Part shown: positions 45,949 through 57,563 of the stretch, piece after piece | How the letters are laid out: each line of letters opens with the position of its first letter | How positions within the stretch are numbered: the first letter of the stretch is position 1 | Assembly (NCBI GenBank): GCA_033977485.1 | Contig: CM066982.1 | Coordinates: 11,957,218-12,021,217 of the forward strand | DNA from: Hydrangea macrophylla | Taxonomy: Eukaryota; Streptophyta; Magnoliopsida; Cornales; Hydrangeaceae | Length of the DNA: 64,000 nucleotides | Direction of reading: 5' to 3' | Notes under the pieces: model-generated | What the model saw: only the letters and a program-made list of their open reading frames with translations | What the model was told of the DNA's origin: nothing | Database searches by the model: none | Translations under genes and position numbers: made by a program

Positions 45949-46737
45949 GATCCGACAAGGATGAATGCTATCATCCCAGGAGAAGTAGGCTTTAATGCTG
46001 ATGAGCAGCAACATTTGGAAGGTACGCTTATACTCTTTCATAGTCCAGTTAAAGCTTTATTTGATATTGGAGCTGCACGCTCATTTATTGCTGTTAAGAT
46101 TGTGCGTCAATTGGGTTTAGAACCCCAGACACTTGAGTCAACACTGAATGCTGTGTCACCATTGGGAGTGACAGTTAAGTTGAGTAAAGTGTGTAAAGAT
46201 TGCCCATTGACCTTGGGAGATAGGAATCTTCCTACAGACTTGATAGTTCTGTCAATGTCAGGATTTGATGTTATCCTAGGGATGGATTGGTTAACTAAGT
46301 ACAGTGCCAATTTGGATTGCCCTACTAAGTCGATTGTATTTCCGAGACAAGGAAGGTCGACGATTAGATTTCAGTGTCAGCCGACGAGCGATATGTTTCT
46401 TACGAGTAGTTTGGCTACGATCGGGAGTACGAGTACAGAGCTCACGATGGATCAGATTCCTATTGTACAAGATTTTCAGGATGTATTTCAGGATATTAAA
46501 GGACTCCCACTGAGAAGAGAAATAGACTTCTGTGCGGAACTAGTACCTGGTACATTGCCGATTTCCAAGACTCCATATAGGATGGCACCAACTGAGATGT
46601 TGGAACTGAAGAAGCAAGTTCAGGAACTTGAAGATTTAGGTTTCGTTCGCCCGAGTACGTCACCTTGGGGAGCACCAGTTCTGTTTATGAAGAAGAAGAA
46701 GGAACACTGCGACTCTGTATGGATTGCAGGGAGTTGA
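45949..46737 (+). pseudogene. pol: Element B protease and start of reverse transcriptase
   Basis: The open frame continues from gag. The protease region has ALFDIGAARSFIA, in which relatives have D-S/T-G, so this active-site triad reads D-I-G and is probably inactive. FDVILGMDWL follows (second protease motif). The RT N-terminus has LPISKTPYRMAPTEM and [13 protein letters not shown] frameshift near 46,690 ends the frame at TGA 46735-46737. Confidence 0.88.
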
Positions 46738-47267
46738 ACAAGGTTACGATCAAGAATAGATATCCACTTCCTCGGATAGATGACCTATTCGATCAGTTAC
46801 AAGGATCCAGGATCTTTTCAAAGATCGATCTTCGTTCTGGATATCATCAGTTGTTAGTTCGACCAGAGGATGTATCGAAGACTGCATTCAGGACAAGATA
46901 CGGGCATTATGAATTTCTAGTTATGCCTTTTGGATTGACGAATGCACCAGTAGTATTTATGGACTTAATGAATAGAGTATTCAGACCATATCTGGATAAA
47001 TTCATTATAGTGTTCATTGATGACATTTTGATTTACTCAAAGACAGAGGAGGATCACCAGGAGCACTTACAGATTGCTTTGCAGACGCTTCAAGATAACA
47101 AGTTATATGCAAAGTTCAGCAAGTGCGAATTTTGGCTACAAGAGGTAAAATTCTTAGGACATGTTGTATCTCAAGAAGGTATTTCAGTTGACTCATCTAA
47201 GATCGATGCAGTTTTAAGCTGGAATAGACCAACCAATGCAACAGAGGTTAGAAGTTTCTGGGTTTAG
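46665..47267 (+). pseudogene. pol: Element B reverse transcriptase core
   Basis: After the frameshift: [46 protein letters not shown], the catalytic FIDD (47013-47024), SKCEFWL and [11 protein letters not shown]. The frame is lost at about 47,255, where a one-base loss turns the expected [11 protein letters not shown] stretch out of frame. Confidence 0.9.
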
Positions 47268-48232
47268 CAGGATACTACAGAAGATTCGTGGAAGGATTTT
47301 CCAAGATAGCAGGACCTTTAACAGATTTGACGAGGAAGGAGACGAAGTACGAATGGACAGACAAGCATGAGGGTGCATTTCAGGAGTTAAAAGAGAAATT
47401 GACTTCTGCGCCGGTACTTGCGATACCTAAGAATGAAGAAAGGTATGTGATCTATAGTGACGCATCGCACCAGGGATTGGGTTGTGTACTTATGCAAGAC
47501 GGGAATGTTATCGCATATGGATCAAGACAATTGAAGGTACACGAGAAGAATTATCCTACGCATGATTTGGAATTGGCAGCAATAGTGTTTGCCTTGAAGA
47601 TTTGGAGACATTATCTCTATGGAGAAAAGTTTGATCTGTTTTCCGATCATAAGAGCTTGAAGTATTTGTTCTCTCAGAAGGAGTTGAACATGCGACAACG
47701 AAGATGGATGGAGTTACTCAAGGACTATGACTTTTCATTGCAATACCATCCGGGTAAAGCAAATGTCGTAGCAGATGCTTTGAGCCGTAAACCTCGACTA
47801 GTGATCGCTGCATTGCTAATTCGAGAATGGAAAGCATTGGAGGTGTTAACTGAATTCGAACTTCAGCCAGTGGAACCAATGGAAAGACAACATTTTGGAT
47901 GTCTGATGGTACAACCAACTTTGATCAGCCGTATCATAGAAGCTCAGCAGACAGCAGAGGATTTGAAGTTATGGTTCGCGAAGATGGCAGCAAAAGAACC
48001 TGAGATCTGGAGTGTTAGTACAGATGGAGCCTTACAATATAAAGGTAGACTCTGTATACCTGACCACGAAAAAAATCTTCGGAAAGATATATTGGATGAA
48101 GCTCATAAGTCACGGATGACGATTCATCCAGGAGGTACAAAGATGTACAAGGACTTGAAGAGAAATTTTTGGTGGGAAGGAATGAAGCGAGAAGTGGCTG
48201 AGTATGTTTCTCAGTGTCTTACTTGTAAATAA
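47268..48232 (+). pseudogene. pol: Element B RNase H and integrase zinc-binding domain
   Basis: RNase H motifs are [47 protein letters not shown] and [11 protein letters not shown]. The integrase N-terminus has [26 protein letters not shown] and CLTCK. It ends at TAA 48230-48232, where Gln is expected, consistent with CAA to TAA. Confidence 0.9.
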
Positions 48233-49352
48233 GTAAAGGCAGAACATCAGAAATCACCTGGACTTCTACAGCCGTTACCAATTCCTCAATGGAAATGGGA
48301 ACACATCACCATGGATTTTGTGGTAGGATTGCCGAAGTCACAGCAGAACCACGACGCTATTTGGGTAATCGTGGATCGACTTACGAAGACGGCACATTTT
48401 ATTGCCTATAGTATAACATATCCAGTGGAACGTTTGAGCCGAATGTATCTACAACACATAGTACGGTTACACAGAATACCTGTTTCTATCGTGTCAGATC
48501 GAGATTCACGCTTTACTGCAGAGTTTTGGAAGAGTCTCCAGACAGCGATGGGAACAACATTGAACTTGAGTTCAGCTTTTCATCCATAGACCGATGGTCA
48601 GATTGAAAGAGTTAATCAAGTAATGGAGGATATGTTACGTGCTTGCGTCATTGATTTTGAGAATTCTTGGGAGACACACTTACCTCTGATAGAGTTTTCT
48701 TACAACAACAATTATCATTCGAGCATAGGAATGGCGTCGTTCGAAGCTTTGTACGGAAGACCTTGCCGATCACCGTTATGTTGGACTGAAGTCGGAGATA
48801 CTCAACTTCTTGGGCCAGAAATGATACGAGAGACTAGTGAGAAGATTCAGATTGTACGTGAGAAGATGAAGACAGGTCAGACCCGACACAAAAGTTATGC
48901 TGACAAGCGACGCAAAGATTTAGAGTTTGCCGTTGGAGATCATGTGCTACTCAAGGTTTCGCCTGTTCGAGGCATCGTCAGATTTGGTCAGAAGAGAGGC
49001 AAATTATCGCCACGATTCATAGCACCATTCGAGATTCTAGAGCGTGTTGGAAAAGTTGCTTATCGCCTTGTGTTGCCCCCGAAGATGTCAGGAGTGCACA
49101 ACGTTTTCCACATCAGTATGCTGAGGAAGTGTGTTCACAACCCGGCGCACGAGATCAACTTCAAAGATATTAAAGTCAACAATAACGTTACGTTCAACGA
49201 AGGACCAGTTCGCAATTTAGATCTTGGAGTCAAGAAGCTCAGGAATAAGGAGATTTCATTAGTCAAGATTCAGTGGAAGCATCATGATGAAGGAGAAGCT
49301 TAATGGGAACTAGAGTCAGAGATGCGTGAGAAGTTTCCGTTTTTGTTTTAAC
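48233..49352 (+). pseudogene. pol: Element B integrase core and chromodomain
   Basis: VKAEHQKSPGLLQPLPIPQW leads into the DDE core: HITMDFVVGLPK (first Asp), VSIVSDRDSRF (second Asp), then TAG at 48587-48589 (Gln expected), then QIERVNQVMEDML (Glu). The GKR-like tail and a chromodomain follow: EGPVRNLDLGVKKLRNKEIS and LVKIQWKHHDEGEA, TAA at 49301-49303, then WELESEMREKFPFLF to a stop at about 49,352. The minus-strand fragment of element E is the open counterpart. Confidence 0.9.
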
Positions 49353-49403
49353 TCTGTATGTTTCCGATTTCGAGGACGAAATCTTTTGTTGGGTGGTGGA
49401 TGA

Positions 49404-51625
49404 TGTAATACCCCGTATTTTCAATATTCATTTAATGCAGAGAGGTTCTATATACTTTCCTTGACCATTCATGCAATTTCATCTTCGATCGATCGAAGCT
49501 AGTTCGAGCGATCGAGAATCCCAGAAGTTCAAGCGATCGAACCTTGTTCAATCGATCGAAACCCTACCGACCTGAATTTAATACATGGTCCCCATTTCAA
49601 TTGATCAAACTTTCTTCAATCGATCAAACCTGATCGATCTGAGTTCGATCGATCGAGCATCCTTCAATCGATCGAGAATGTAATTATCAGAATTCCAGTT
49701 TCTGCGCAAATGCTGCCACCTACACTCCCAATTCCCCTATATATACATTGCATTCGTGTGTAATGTGAGGTTGCTGAACCTTGTGCTTAAGAGAGAGTTG
49801 AGAGTGTGTATGCTTGTGTTTATATATATACACATACCTCCATATATCTATATATATGCACACACATATCTATATATATATATTCACAGCTTGGAGGAGA
49901 GAGAGGAACAGAATAGAAGAGGAGAAGAAGAAGAACAAGAATAAGGAAAGAAAGAAAAAGAGAGGAGCAGAGGAGAGAGAGAGGCCGCCATTAAAGCTTC
50001 GAAGCTTTCAACCGAGCCAAACGTGCCCTTAACGACTTTCGGTGAGTTCCAAACTCCCTCGGTAACTTAGTTATGATGTTTTACATATTCTGGACGTATT
50101 AATTATAACCCAAACACCCCTAGCACATTTTACATGTTCACTGGAAGAATCTGTGGAAGACGAAGTTCGATCGATCTAACTGAGTTCAATCGATCGAACA
50201 TCCCTGAGTCTCAATCGATCAAGAATACTTCAATCGATCGAGACGACCTTCATTTCGATCGATCGAGAAGACTTCAATCGATCGAATAGCACTTTCTTCG
50301 AGCGATCGAGATGATCTCAATCGATCGAACCTAGCAGAACATGAATGTATTCCTTTCAGTTTATAATGCATAGTGCGTAGTCGTTTAATTGTTGTTTCAT
50401 GTTCCTATTATGCGATATTATGGATTACAGAGGTAATGGGATACGATAATGAGATTGAGATAACATAGTGAGTAACGTAGTCGGGTTCGGAATGTTAGTA
50501 ATAGTACGACGCGATAACGAGATAGTTTGAGATGATAACACTGGGTAGTATTGGATCACTGGGAGATTAGTCAGTAAGATGATTGGTATGTTCAAAGTTG
50601 TGTAAGTCGAGCTGATGATTTGCTCAGATTGAATCCAATAAGTGTATGTCAAGGATTTGATCAGGACCGTGAGAATTATGGGTGCACAGTACTCGCAAGC
50701 GTTCTTAAAAGCGGTGAACAGTAAGAGTTCTTAAAAGCGATGAACAAGAGTAGATGTGGCACGCCTATGATTTGAATTACCAGAGCTGTGTATGTACAGT
50801 ACTCGCAAGCGTTCTTAAAAGTGGTGAACAGTAAGAGTTCTTAAAAGCGGTGAACAAGAGTATGGGTACATCCATGGACCAGTCATTATATGAGAACGAT
50901 GTATGGGTGCTCGCAAGCGTTCTTAAAAGCGGTGAACAGTAAGAGTTCTTAAAAGCGGTGAACAAGAGCACTGGTATGTTGTGCTGATATAATCAGTTCG
51001 AGAGAGAGTCAGTTGGGAATTGTGAAATCGGTCTTAGAATGGGAGTTGATAAGAATCGATTAATGATATGTCTGAATAACGAGTAAGGTATATAATTACT
51101 ATCACTGTCATATATCGTTCATAATGGTAATTATGTTATTTCTATGAGACTGTGTTAGTTAGTGCTCACTCAGCTTTCAACAAGCTGACGACCTTTATTG
51201 CCTGGACATTCCCCGTCCAGACTATCCTGTCCTTTATAATGCAGATGACGGAACTTATGGCAATAACGATTACCCTGAAGGGAGTTACGTAGAGGATGGC
51301 CCTACTGATGCCGGTTATGCTGACGCCTATCCGTACGCCAGCTGAAGTCCTGAAGATAAATAGTAGTTTATGTTACTACTTTCCTTTTCTGTTGAACTTT
51401 GTAGTTAACGGGTACTTGGGCATATGTTGTCTCCAGACCTGTTGTGATCCTGTGGACCGTACTCTGATGTTTGTAATAGATAGAACTATTTTTACTTCAG
51501 TTGTTTCTGTTCCCGTTTGGACTAGTACTGTGTGGTGTGGATATCAGTGACTTTCACTTGTCATTCCCTATGGACCCATAAAGGAAATTTATTTTTCTCT
51601 ATTTATGCTGCTCCGGGGCATGACA
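49404..51625 (+). repeat. Element B 3' LTR
   Basis: 2,222 bp, preceded by the PPT-like GGGTGGTGGATGA. It differs from the 5' LTR by scattered substitutions and a 20-bp duplication near 50,041 (GGTGAGTTCCAAACTCCCTC). The last bases read GGGGCATGACA. Confidence 0.95.
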
Positions 51626-53863
51626 AGCAGTCTGTCTATTTTCAGGAAGTACGTATTGTACCACCAAATGAGACATTTACACCTGTCTTTTACTCTGAAT
51701 TCACTGAAAATACTTGGTAATTTTGTCTATAAAAGAAGGAGGATCTTCCTTGGAACAAGAACACAAGAACAATATACAAGATAGAAGATACCACTACACT
51801 ACTACATTTTGGAGAGAAAAAAAAAGAGAGAGTTTGGAGAGCTTGAAGAAGAGTTTGGAAGATTTTCAAAGTAGAGAAGCTTTGAGGATAGCTTGGAGGT
51901 GATCCTCTAACCATGAGTTATTTCTTTTCTTTTCTTTCTTTCTTTTAAGTCTCTAATCTTCAAACTATTTAGTTTTCTTTGTTTCATTCATTCTTTTTTT
52001 TGTGTCTTCTTTACTTCCCTATTTCATTTTATAAGCAAATAGATGGATCCAAGTCCATATTTATGATTTAGGTCCTCTAGCTTGGTGTTTCATGGAATCC
52101 TTTCTATATTCCTTTGAGGCTCATGAGTATTAGTCATATCTTCATCTCCAATGACCATCAAATGGTAGGAGAAAGTAGTTTTGAGTCTAAGCCCATCTCC
52201 ATGGTTTAGGCTCATTATTTTGAGATTTCATGAAGTCCATTCATGCTTCATTTGAAATCTACAAATATAAAGCTCTTTAGCCTCCAATGACCATCAAAAG
52301 GTAGGAGAAAATGGTTTAGTTTAAGTCCAACTTCATGATTCAATAGTTGGGGTTAACAAATAAAAGTGGAACTTGACATTGAAACAGTGGATTCATAAAC
52401 TGGTTTTGATCAAAGATTTTTGGTTCGAAATCTAACCGTTGGAATCAAGTGAAACCAACAGGAAAATGTCAATAACACAATGTTTTACCACTGTAATTTT
52501 TGTTTTAAGGAGATTTCATGTTTAAAGTGGTTTGGTCATGAGTTTTGTACAGTCACTACAATCTGTCCAGAATTTCAGAACAGTAACACTCTTTTAAAAT
52601 GGGTAAATCAGAACCTTAATAAAGTATTTGTAACCCAAAATAATTTTTTCTAAGTAGCTTAATGTGTTAGGAAGTCACCCTTAAAAGAACAAAGCATTTC
52701 TGATTTATTTGCTTTTTTTAGAAAATCGTGCAAGAACTCTGGACAGAAGGTTGTAGAATACTGAGTGACGTCTGGTTTTTATCCAATTCCTAGAGATCTA
52801 ACCGTTCAAACCTTGATTTTCTTATTGGGTTATAAACTAGACTCACAGAGGCATATTGTATCCAAAAATCATTAAGATCCAACCGTTGGAAGTAGGGTTT
52901 TTCTATTTTTTAAGATCTGGTCTGCTCTCTGTAATTCATAAAAAACTTCTACTGTTTTTGTCTAATCTTATTTATTTCAACTCAAATGGTCTCCTAATGC
53001 CTTGGGACCCAAATCATGTTTCGAATAATGATAATTTAGCTTAAATCCAGAGGCTAAGTGATCCAAATTAGTGAATAAATCGATGTTTTATTCTTGTTCA
53101 CATTCATTCATTCATGTACATTAATGCTTATGATTAGAACTAGCTATTGAATAAAGTTGGATTTCATGCTTAATAGATCTAAGCTAGAGGATCATGCTTG
53201 ATTGTTTTGATATCATGTTATTATGTGAAGCATGTGGACTAATCTTTGTTTTGTAGTGCATTTGAGGTACAATTTCTCATCTCTTCTCTAGTTTATTTCA
53301 TTTGTTGGTTTTCTTGATTTTCGACTCCATGCGCGACACCTTAGACTAAGTCTTGCCTTATGTGTCTATATGCGTTAGAGACCTTTTCTTAGGTTTATTT
53401 TATACGTATGCATTGCATGTTTAAATTCACAGCTGGATCCCGGGTAAGTTCTCTAGTTCCCTACTTACATGTCATATTGCTTGCTATCTGAATTACGTGG
53501 TTTTTGAATGATATTTTATCACTTGCAATCTTACACCCCTTTAGACATGCTTTTGTAATGTATATCTATACGTATGTATTAGTTGAGGGCACATTTAAAT
53601 TAATAATTCGATTAAAAGGATGTTGAGTAGAGGCGTATCGCAAGATAGGATGAGATAAGGTGTTTTAGTCCGACGGGCTCCTTCCTCTCTCATTCCATAA
53701 TCCCCGGACCTAGTTAATCTCTAGTTTCTAAAAAGACCAGTTTGCTTTAAAATTGGTTTCTTAATTTTTCCTTTTAAAAATTAAGTGGCGACTCATTTGA
53801 ATTTGAAATTTAAAAGAACTTTAAAAGAAAAAGCTGTGGGTAAGAAAAAATGCGATATCCACA
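51626..53863 (+). repeat. Element A 3' LTR, second part (after element B)
   Basis: The TSD AGCAG (51626-51630) is followed by sequence colinear with the 5' LTR from about 19,426 to its end GCGATATCCACA at 53863. It includes the TATA box near 51,729. Confidence 0.93.
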
Positions 53864-54131
53864 CCAGTCGACTGACACCTGGACCAGTCGACTGATCCCC
53901 TGCCCTGGCAGTTTACTAAGTTGTGCAGTTTAACAACCCAAAGTTCTCCAATTCAAAATCCACACCAACGCAACTAAATTACAATGGTTTAAAATATAAT
54001 TACAGGTATTCGAACACAAGATTACAGTACTACAAACCTACTCCATGGTTCTATTACAACATATTACGAATTCCCAAATCCTTATACAAGTTTAGGAAAA
54101 GGAACAAAATGAGTCTTTTCGACTATGGTTT
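53864..54131 (-). repeat. Element C LTR, middle part
   Basis: Resumes C after element A. It has two perfect CCAGTCGACTGA words at 53864 and 53884 (20-bp step), then AT-rich LTR sequence. The right edge against D' is approximate. TTCCC at 54071-54075 also occurs at 59675, so C sequence proper may stop at 54,075. Confidence 0.6.
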
Positions 54132-54761
54132 TGATTCAATTGGTGCTAAATTAAACTACAATGACTGTTTAGAATATGGAAGGAAACTTTGAACAAAACT
54201 AAGTTTAAATAAAATTTAGGGGTTTTGCAAATGGAAAAATCGAGGTTGGGGAGCATTCCCCCACCTTGGACCAAACAACACATGACCTTCATACTAGTAG
54301 CACATTCTAGAGTAGAAATTCCATTGTGACAAACTATCAAACATGTGGTAGTCAACCAACATGTTAGATAGATGTTTCAATGCAATACATGGGTGTAGGG
54401 TTAGAGCTTAGAGATTTCGCCACTTCGAATGCTTGACATTGGAAGTGGGGTTTCAAAGCATCAAACCATACATCCATGAACTCTAGACATGCTACAAAGT
54501 ATGGGAGTCCTACAATAAAACACACATGGGTCCAATGGTGGGTTTATGATCCCCAACCTTCAAGGTCTAGCTACTCATAATCATAGTGACAACAATATCA
54601 AAGAGAGGTGAAGATAAATTATACCAACAAGAGAGAGTCACCATAAATGTCATAAGATACCCAAAAATTGCTTAAAAAAGAACTTCAACCATTCAATACA
54701 TTCACACTCTCTTCTCTCTAACAATAAATGGAAGTGAATATTGGTAACTAGGGAGTAATGA

Positions 54762-54789
54762 GGGGGGGGGGGGGGGGGGGGGGGGGGGG
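54762..54789. repeat. Run of 28 G
   Basis: An uninterrupted homopolymer in the D' LTR, followed by GA repeats. It can form G-quadruplexes, and length errors are likely in sequencing. Confidence 0.95.
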
Positions 54790-54954
54790 AGATGAGAGGA
54801 TTAGAGAGAGAGAGTTTGGAACCTAAGGAAAAAACTAAGTAAAAACAACCCTAAAATAATGCATGCCCTAATACAAATCTATCTCTAACTATATATAGTC
54901 CCCTCACAAAAATGGCAAAATTGTAATAAGAAGAGGGGTCATCAGCAGGAGGCG

Positions 54955-55205
54955 CGGATCGATCCATTCATATTGGCGGATCGATGCGCCTTTCATCAGG
55001 GTCGTTACTGGCTTCTCGAGAAGACGCGGATTGATCCGCTCATATTGGCCGGATCGATCCATTTAGAGGAGTTTCTCACAGAATGTCCCAGCAAAGACAC
55101 GAATCGATCCCTTCAAAAATGCGGATCGATCTGCCCTTTTCAAAACTGATGGAGAATTCCTATTAAACACGCAGATCGATCCCCTCTAAATGGCGGATCG
55201 ATCCG
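54955..55205. promoter_or_regulatory. Palindrome dyad array of D'
   Basis: CGGATCGATCC-type words start at 54955/54977, 55027/55050, 55100/55122 and 55172/55194. Pair spacing is 22-23 bp and the pair period is 72, 73 and 72 bp. Individual words have point changes while spacing is kept. Confidence 0.87.
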
Positions 55206-55593
55206 CCTTTCCTTAAACTCTTTTCTTGTTCCTTTTTACTTCAAGAGTGCCAAAAGGGTTGGGTTCCACTATACCCAAGCATACATAACCTACAAAAAAA
55301 GACCGTTATTAGTTAAAAGAGGGTAACACCAAGAACAATAAAAAGCACAATTTATCCATTAAGTCTCCGATTTGAGTAGTAATTTGTGTCCAATACGGAT
55401 TAAATTATGAAGTTCAAAATACAATATTGGACACAAATCAAGTATTACCTCTAAGATTCGATGATGACAAACGTCCGACTAATTTAGGACTTCCAAAGGT
55501 GATTCAAGCTCTCCCAAAGGCTTTTTTTTCAATTTAAGACAAAAGGGAAAAGAGAGGGAAAAGGAAAATAGAGGAAAACGGTACATGTTGATG

Positions 55594-55800
55594 GTTGCGG
55601 CAGTTACGGGTTGTCGTACGACAATCTCGGCATTTTGTGAATGCCGCGAATATCACCAAATGCCATAAAAATTGAAATTTCACAAAAAGACGGCAGTCCA
55701 TGGAGTGTTCTGCGGCAGTCATTAAATGTCGTTCCGACACTCAGTGAATGCCGCACGGCAGACATTGAGTGCCGCAACGGCAGTTATCGCGTGCCGCCTT
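55594..55800. promoter_or_regulatory. Palindrome array of element F
   Basis: 19-bp CGGCAxTxxxxxAxTGCCG-type units start at 55713, 55735, 55756 and 55778 (steps 22, 21 and 22), with further partial units from 55,594. A TATA box (TATATAA) follows at 55908. Confidence 0.8.
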
Positions 55801-56095
55801 TTCGTAACCGCCAACTGTGAAACAGCACATTCTGTACCTTCAAAAGAGGACGCCCGGAATTAGGGTTTTCCCCCTGAAATGGCTGGAATACCCCTCCAAA
55901 ATCTGCCTATATAAGGAAGGTGTATATCCCATTACAAAAGGACTTGAAATTTAGAATGTGAGGATCCCTATATTGATTCCCCCTCAAAAACTTTCTAAAT
56001 TAAGAGAGAAGTGGAGTTTTAAAGCAACCAAGGAGTTGAGGATAATTAGAGGTAAACTCTAGGATAATTAGTTTATTTAGTAGTTCAATCACAAT

Positions 56096-57563
56096 TGTTA
56101 GCCTTGAATTTATTGAAGGCATAATTTTTGTTTTGTTTTGATGATGATAAATCTAGTGATAATTGCATACTTTTATTGGTTCTATTTCAACCAATTATCA
56201 TGTCATTTTCGTCATCTAATCTCTTGATTCATGTACTTAAATGTTCTAACTTTGTTTGAGATCATTAAATAGCATATGGTGAATTCCAAGAGTGATGGAG
56301 CTCAACAAGGATCAAGCTTGAAGACTTGAAGATTTTTCATCCTTGGTTGAAGACTAGGATTTATATGTAATCATCTTGATCAATCACTCATAGGGGGTCA
56401 AGTAACTTTAATTGGACTTTAGGATCCTTGCTCTCATATTTTAAAATACTTTCAAGGACCTAAACATACTTAGACCACTCAATTAAATTCATTTCACAAA
56501 AGCTTTCAAGTGGCTAAGTCAAAAGAAAGACCTTTGTGCAGATGCGTCAACTTTAAAGTCAAACCTGATCTAATTGGTAAGGAATTAGATCTTGAGTTTT
56601 ATATGATTGAAAAGGTATTTGAATCTAGTTTCCGAATCTTCAAACGGATCGCAAATACAAGTTTTGTATAGGGAGTTATGGCTGTTTTAGTGAATAGGTG
56701 TCAGTCTGTGAAAAACTGCTTAAAACCAGTCGACTGATTTTTGAAGGGTCCAGTCGACCGGAGGTACTATTCCAGTCGATTGGATTGTAAAAAAGTCAAC
56801 TGTTTTCAGTTTTTGAAAGGTAGACACTACTACAAATTTTCCAGTCAACTGGGGCATTTTTTCAATCGACTGGATCGCGCTAAAACACACTAACGACTAG
56901 TTTTTAAACTCTTCAAAATTTGTTTTTACTCCCCCTAACCATTCCCAACGGCTATAATCTTTCAAAAGCTATATATAGGGATGTTTTTAAGGGTCATACA
57001 CAAGTAGGAATATTAACAAAATCATTCCAACATCTTGTTTAATTATCATTCCCATTTGAGCCCTAGTTTGAGTGAAAAATCAATTTGCTCTAGCTTTCAA
57101 TTGTAATTCTTGAGAGAGCAAATTGTAGTGAGCTTTTATTTGTATTATCTACTCACTAAGGAGTTATTGTGTGAGCTTTAAATTGTATTATCCACTCTAG
57201 AGAGAGAGTTCAATTTGTATTCAAATCATTTGTAAAGAGTGAGGGTTTGTAATCCTTGATTGCAAAGAAGAGGTTTTCTTTTGTGGGAGAGATTGGAGGC
57301 TCTTTTAACGGTTTGGTCTACACCCATGAAGTAGATTGGAGTAAATGAATCCTCAAGAGGTGTTCTTGAGGGGTGGACGTAGGCCGCGGTGTGCGGATTT
57401 CCGAACCACTTGAAAACTCGGTTTGTAAGTTTCTCTTCCCTTCTCTCTTTACATAATTGCTTGTCATTGTGTTCAATTTGTAATTAAGTTTTTATAAGGT
57501 TAATATCCGCTAAAACCTTATTCACCCCCCCCCCCCTTCTAAGGTTCCATATTTGGGCCAACA
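56096..57563 (+). mobile_element. Element G: Copia-like solo LTR nested in F
   Basis: Starts TGTTAGCCTTG and ends TTTGGGCCAACA, with exact 5-bp duplications ACAAT at 56091-56095 and 57564-57568. The TTTTGATGATGA motif near the start and the C-run before the end are features I associate with SIRE-like Copia LTRs; that class is inferred. TATATATA at 56970-56977 gives plus orientation. Confidence 0.78.
56726..56873. promoter_or_regulatory. Palindrome array of element G (CCAGTCGACTGG word)
   Basis: Copies with 0-4 changes start at 56726, 56750, 56772, 56792, 56841 and 56862, in steps of 20-24 bp apart from one gap. The array ends about 97 bp before the TATA box. It is the same word as in the unrelated element C. 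Confidence 0.82.

Larger units (their letters stand above)
42445..51625 (+). mobile_element. Element B: chromodomain Ty3/gypsy (Tekay/Del-like) retrotransposon, 9.2 kb, in the 3' LTR of A
   Basis: LTRs 42445-44644 and 49404-51625 begin TGTAATACCCCG and end GGGGCGTGACA (GGGGCATGACA in the 3' copy). The exact duplication AGCAG lies at 42440-42444 and 51626-51630. A tRNA-iMet-type PBS follows the 5' LTR. The internal order is gag, protease, RT, RNase H, integrase and chromodomain, the chromovirus order. All reading frames are broken. The first 290 bp of the two LTRs differ at seven positions by eye. Confidence 0.94.
18835..53863 (+). mobile_element. Element A: Tat-like Ty3/gypsy LTR retrotransposon with antisense PMD gene, disrupted by elements D, E and B
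   Basis: The LTRs start TGTAGACACCCC and end GCGATATCCACA. The 5-bp duplication CCAGT is at 18830-18834 and 53864-53868. Order: 5' LTR 18835-21657, tRNA-Arg-type PBS, gag, protease, G-patch-like segment, RT, RNase H, second RNase H, integrase (to 35232), then a 6.6-kb 3' region with an antisense PMD gene and two tandem arrays, PPT, and 3' LTR 41832-53863. The second RNase H and long 3' region are Tat/Ogre hallmarks. Without the insertions it would be roughly 18 kb. The coding region is dead through nonsense and frameshift changes. Confidence 0.92.
54132..55440 (-). mobile_element. Element D': diverged relative of the element D LTR
   Basis: Starts TGATTCAATTGG and ends ATTGGACACAAATCA, like D. 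It shares the colinear blocks GGTTGGGGAGCATTCCCCC (compare D at 23,856) and the CGGATCGATCC dyads, but lacks the D segment around TGTCGAGTCCACA. No target duplication was identified, so it may be truncated on the left. Confidence 0.65.

Noticed and set aside
53923..54192. 89-codon plus-strand ORF
   Set aside because: It spans the junction between element C and D' and has low-complexity Asn/Tyr content from AT-rich LTR sequence.
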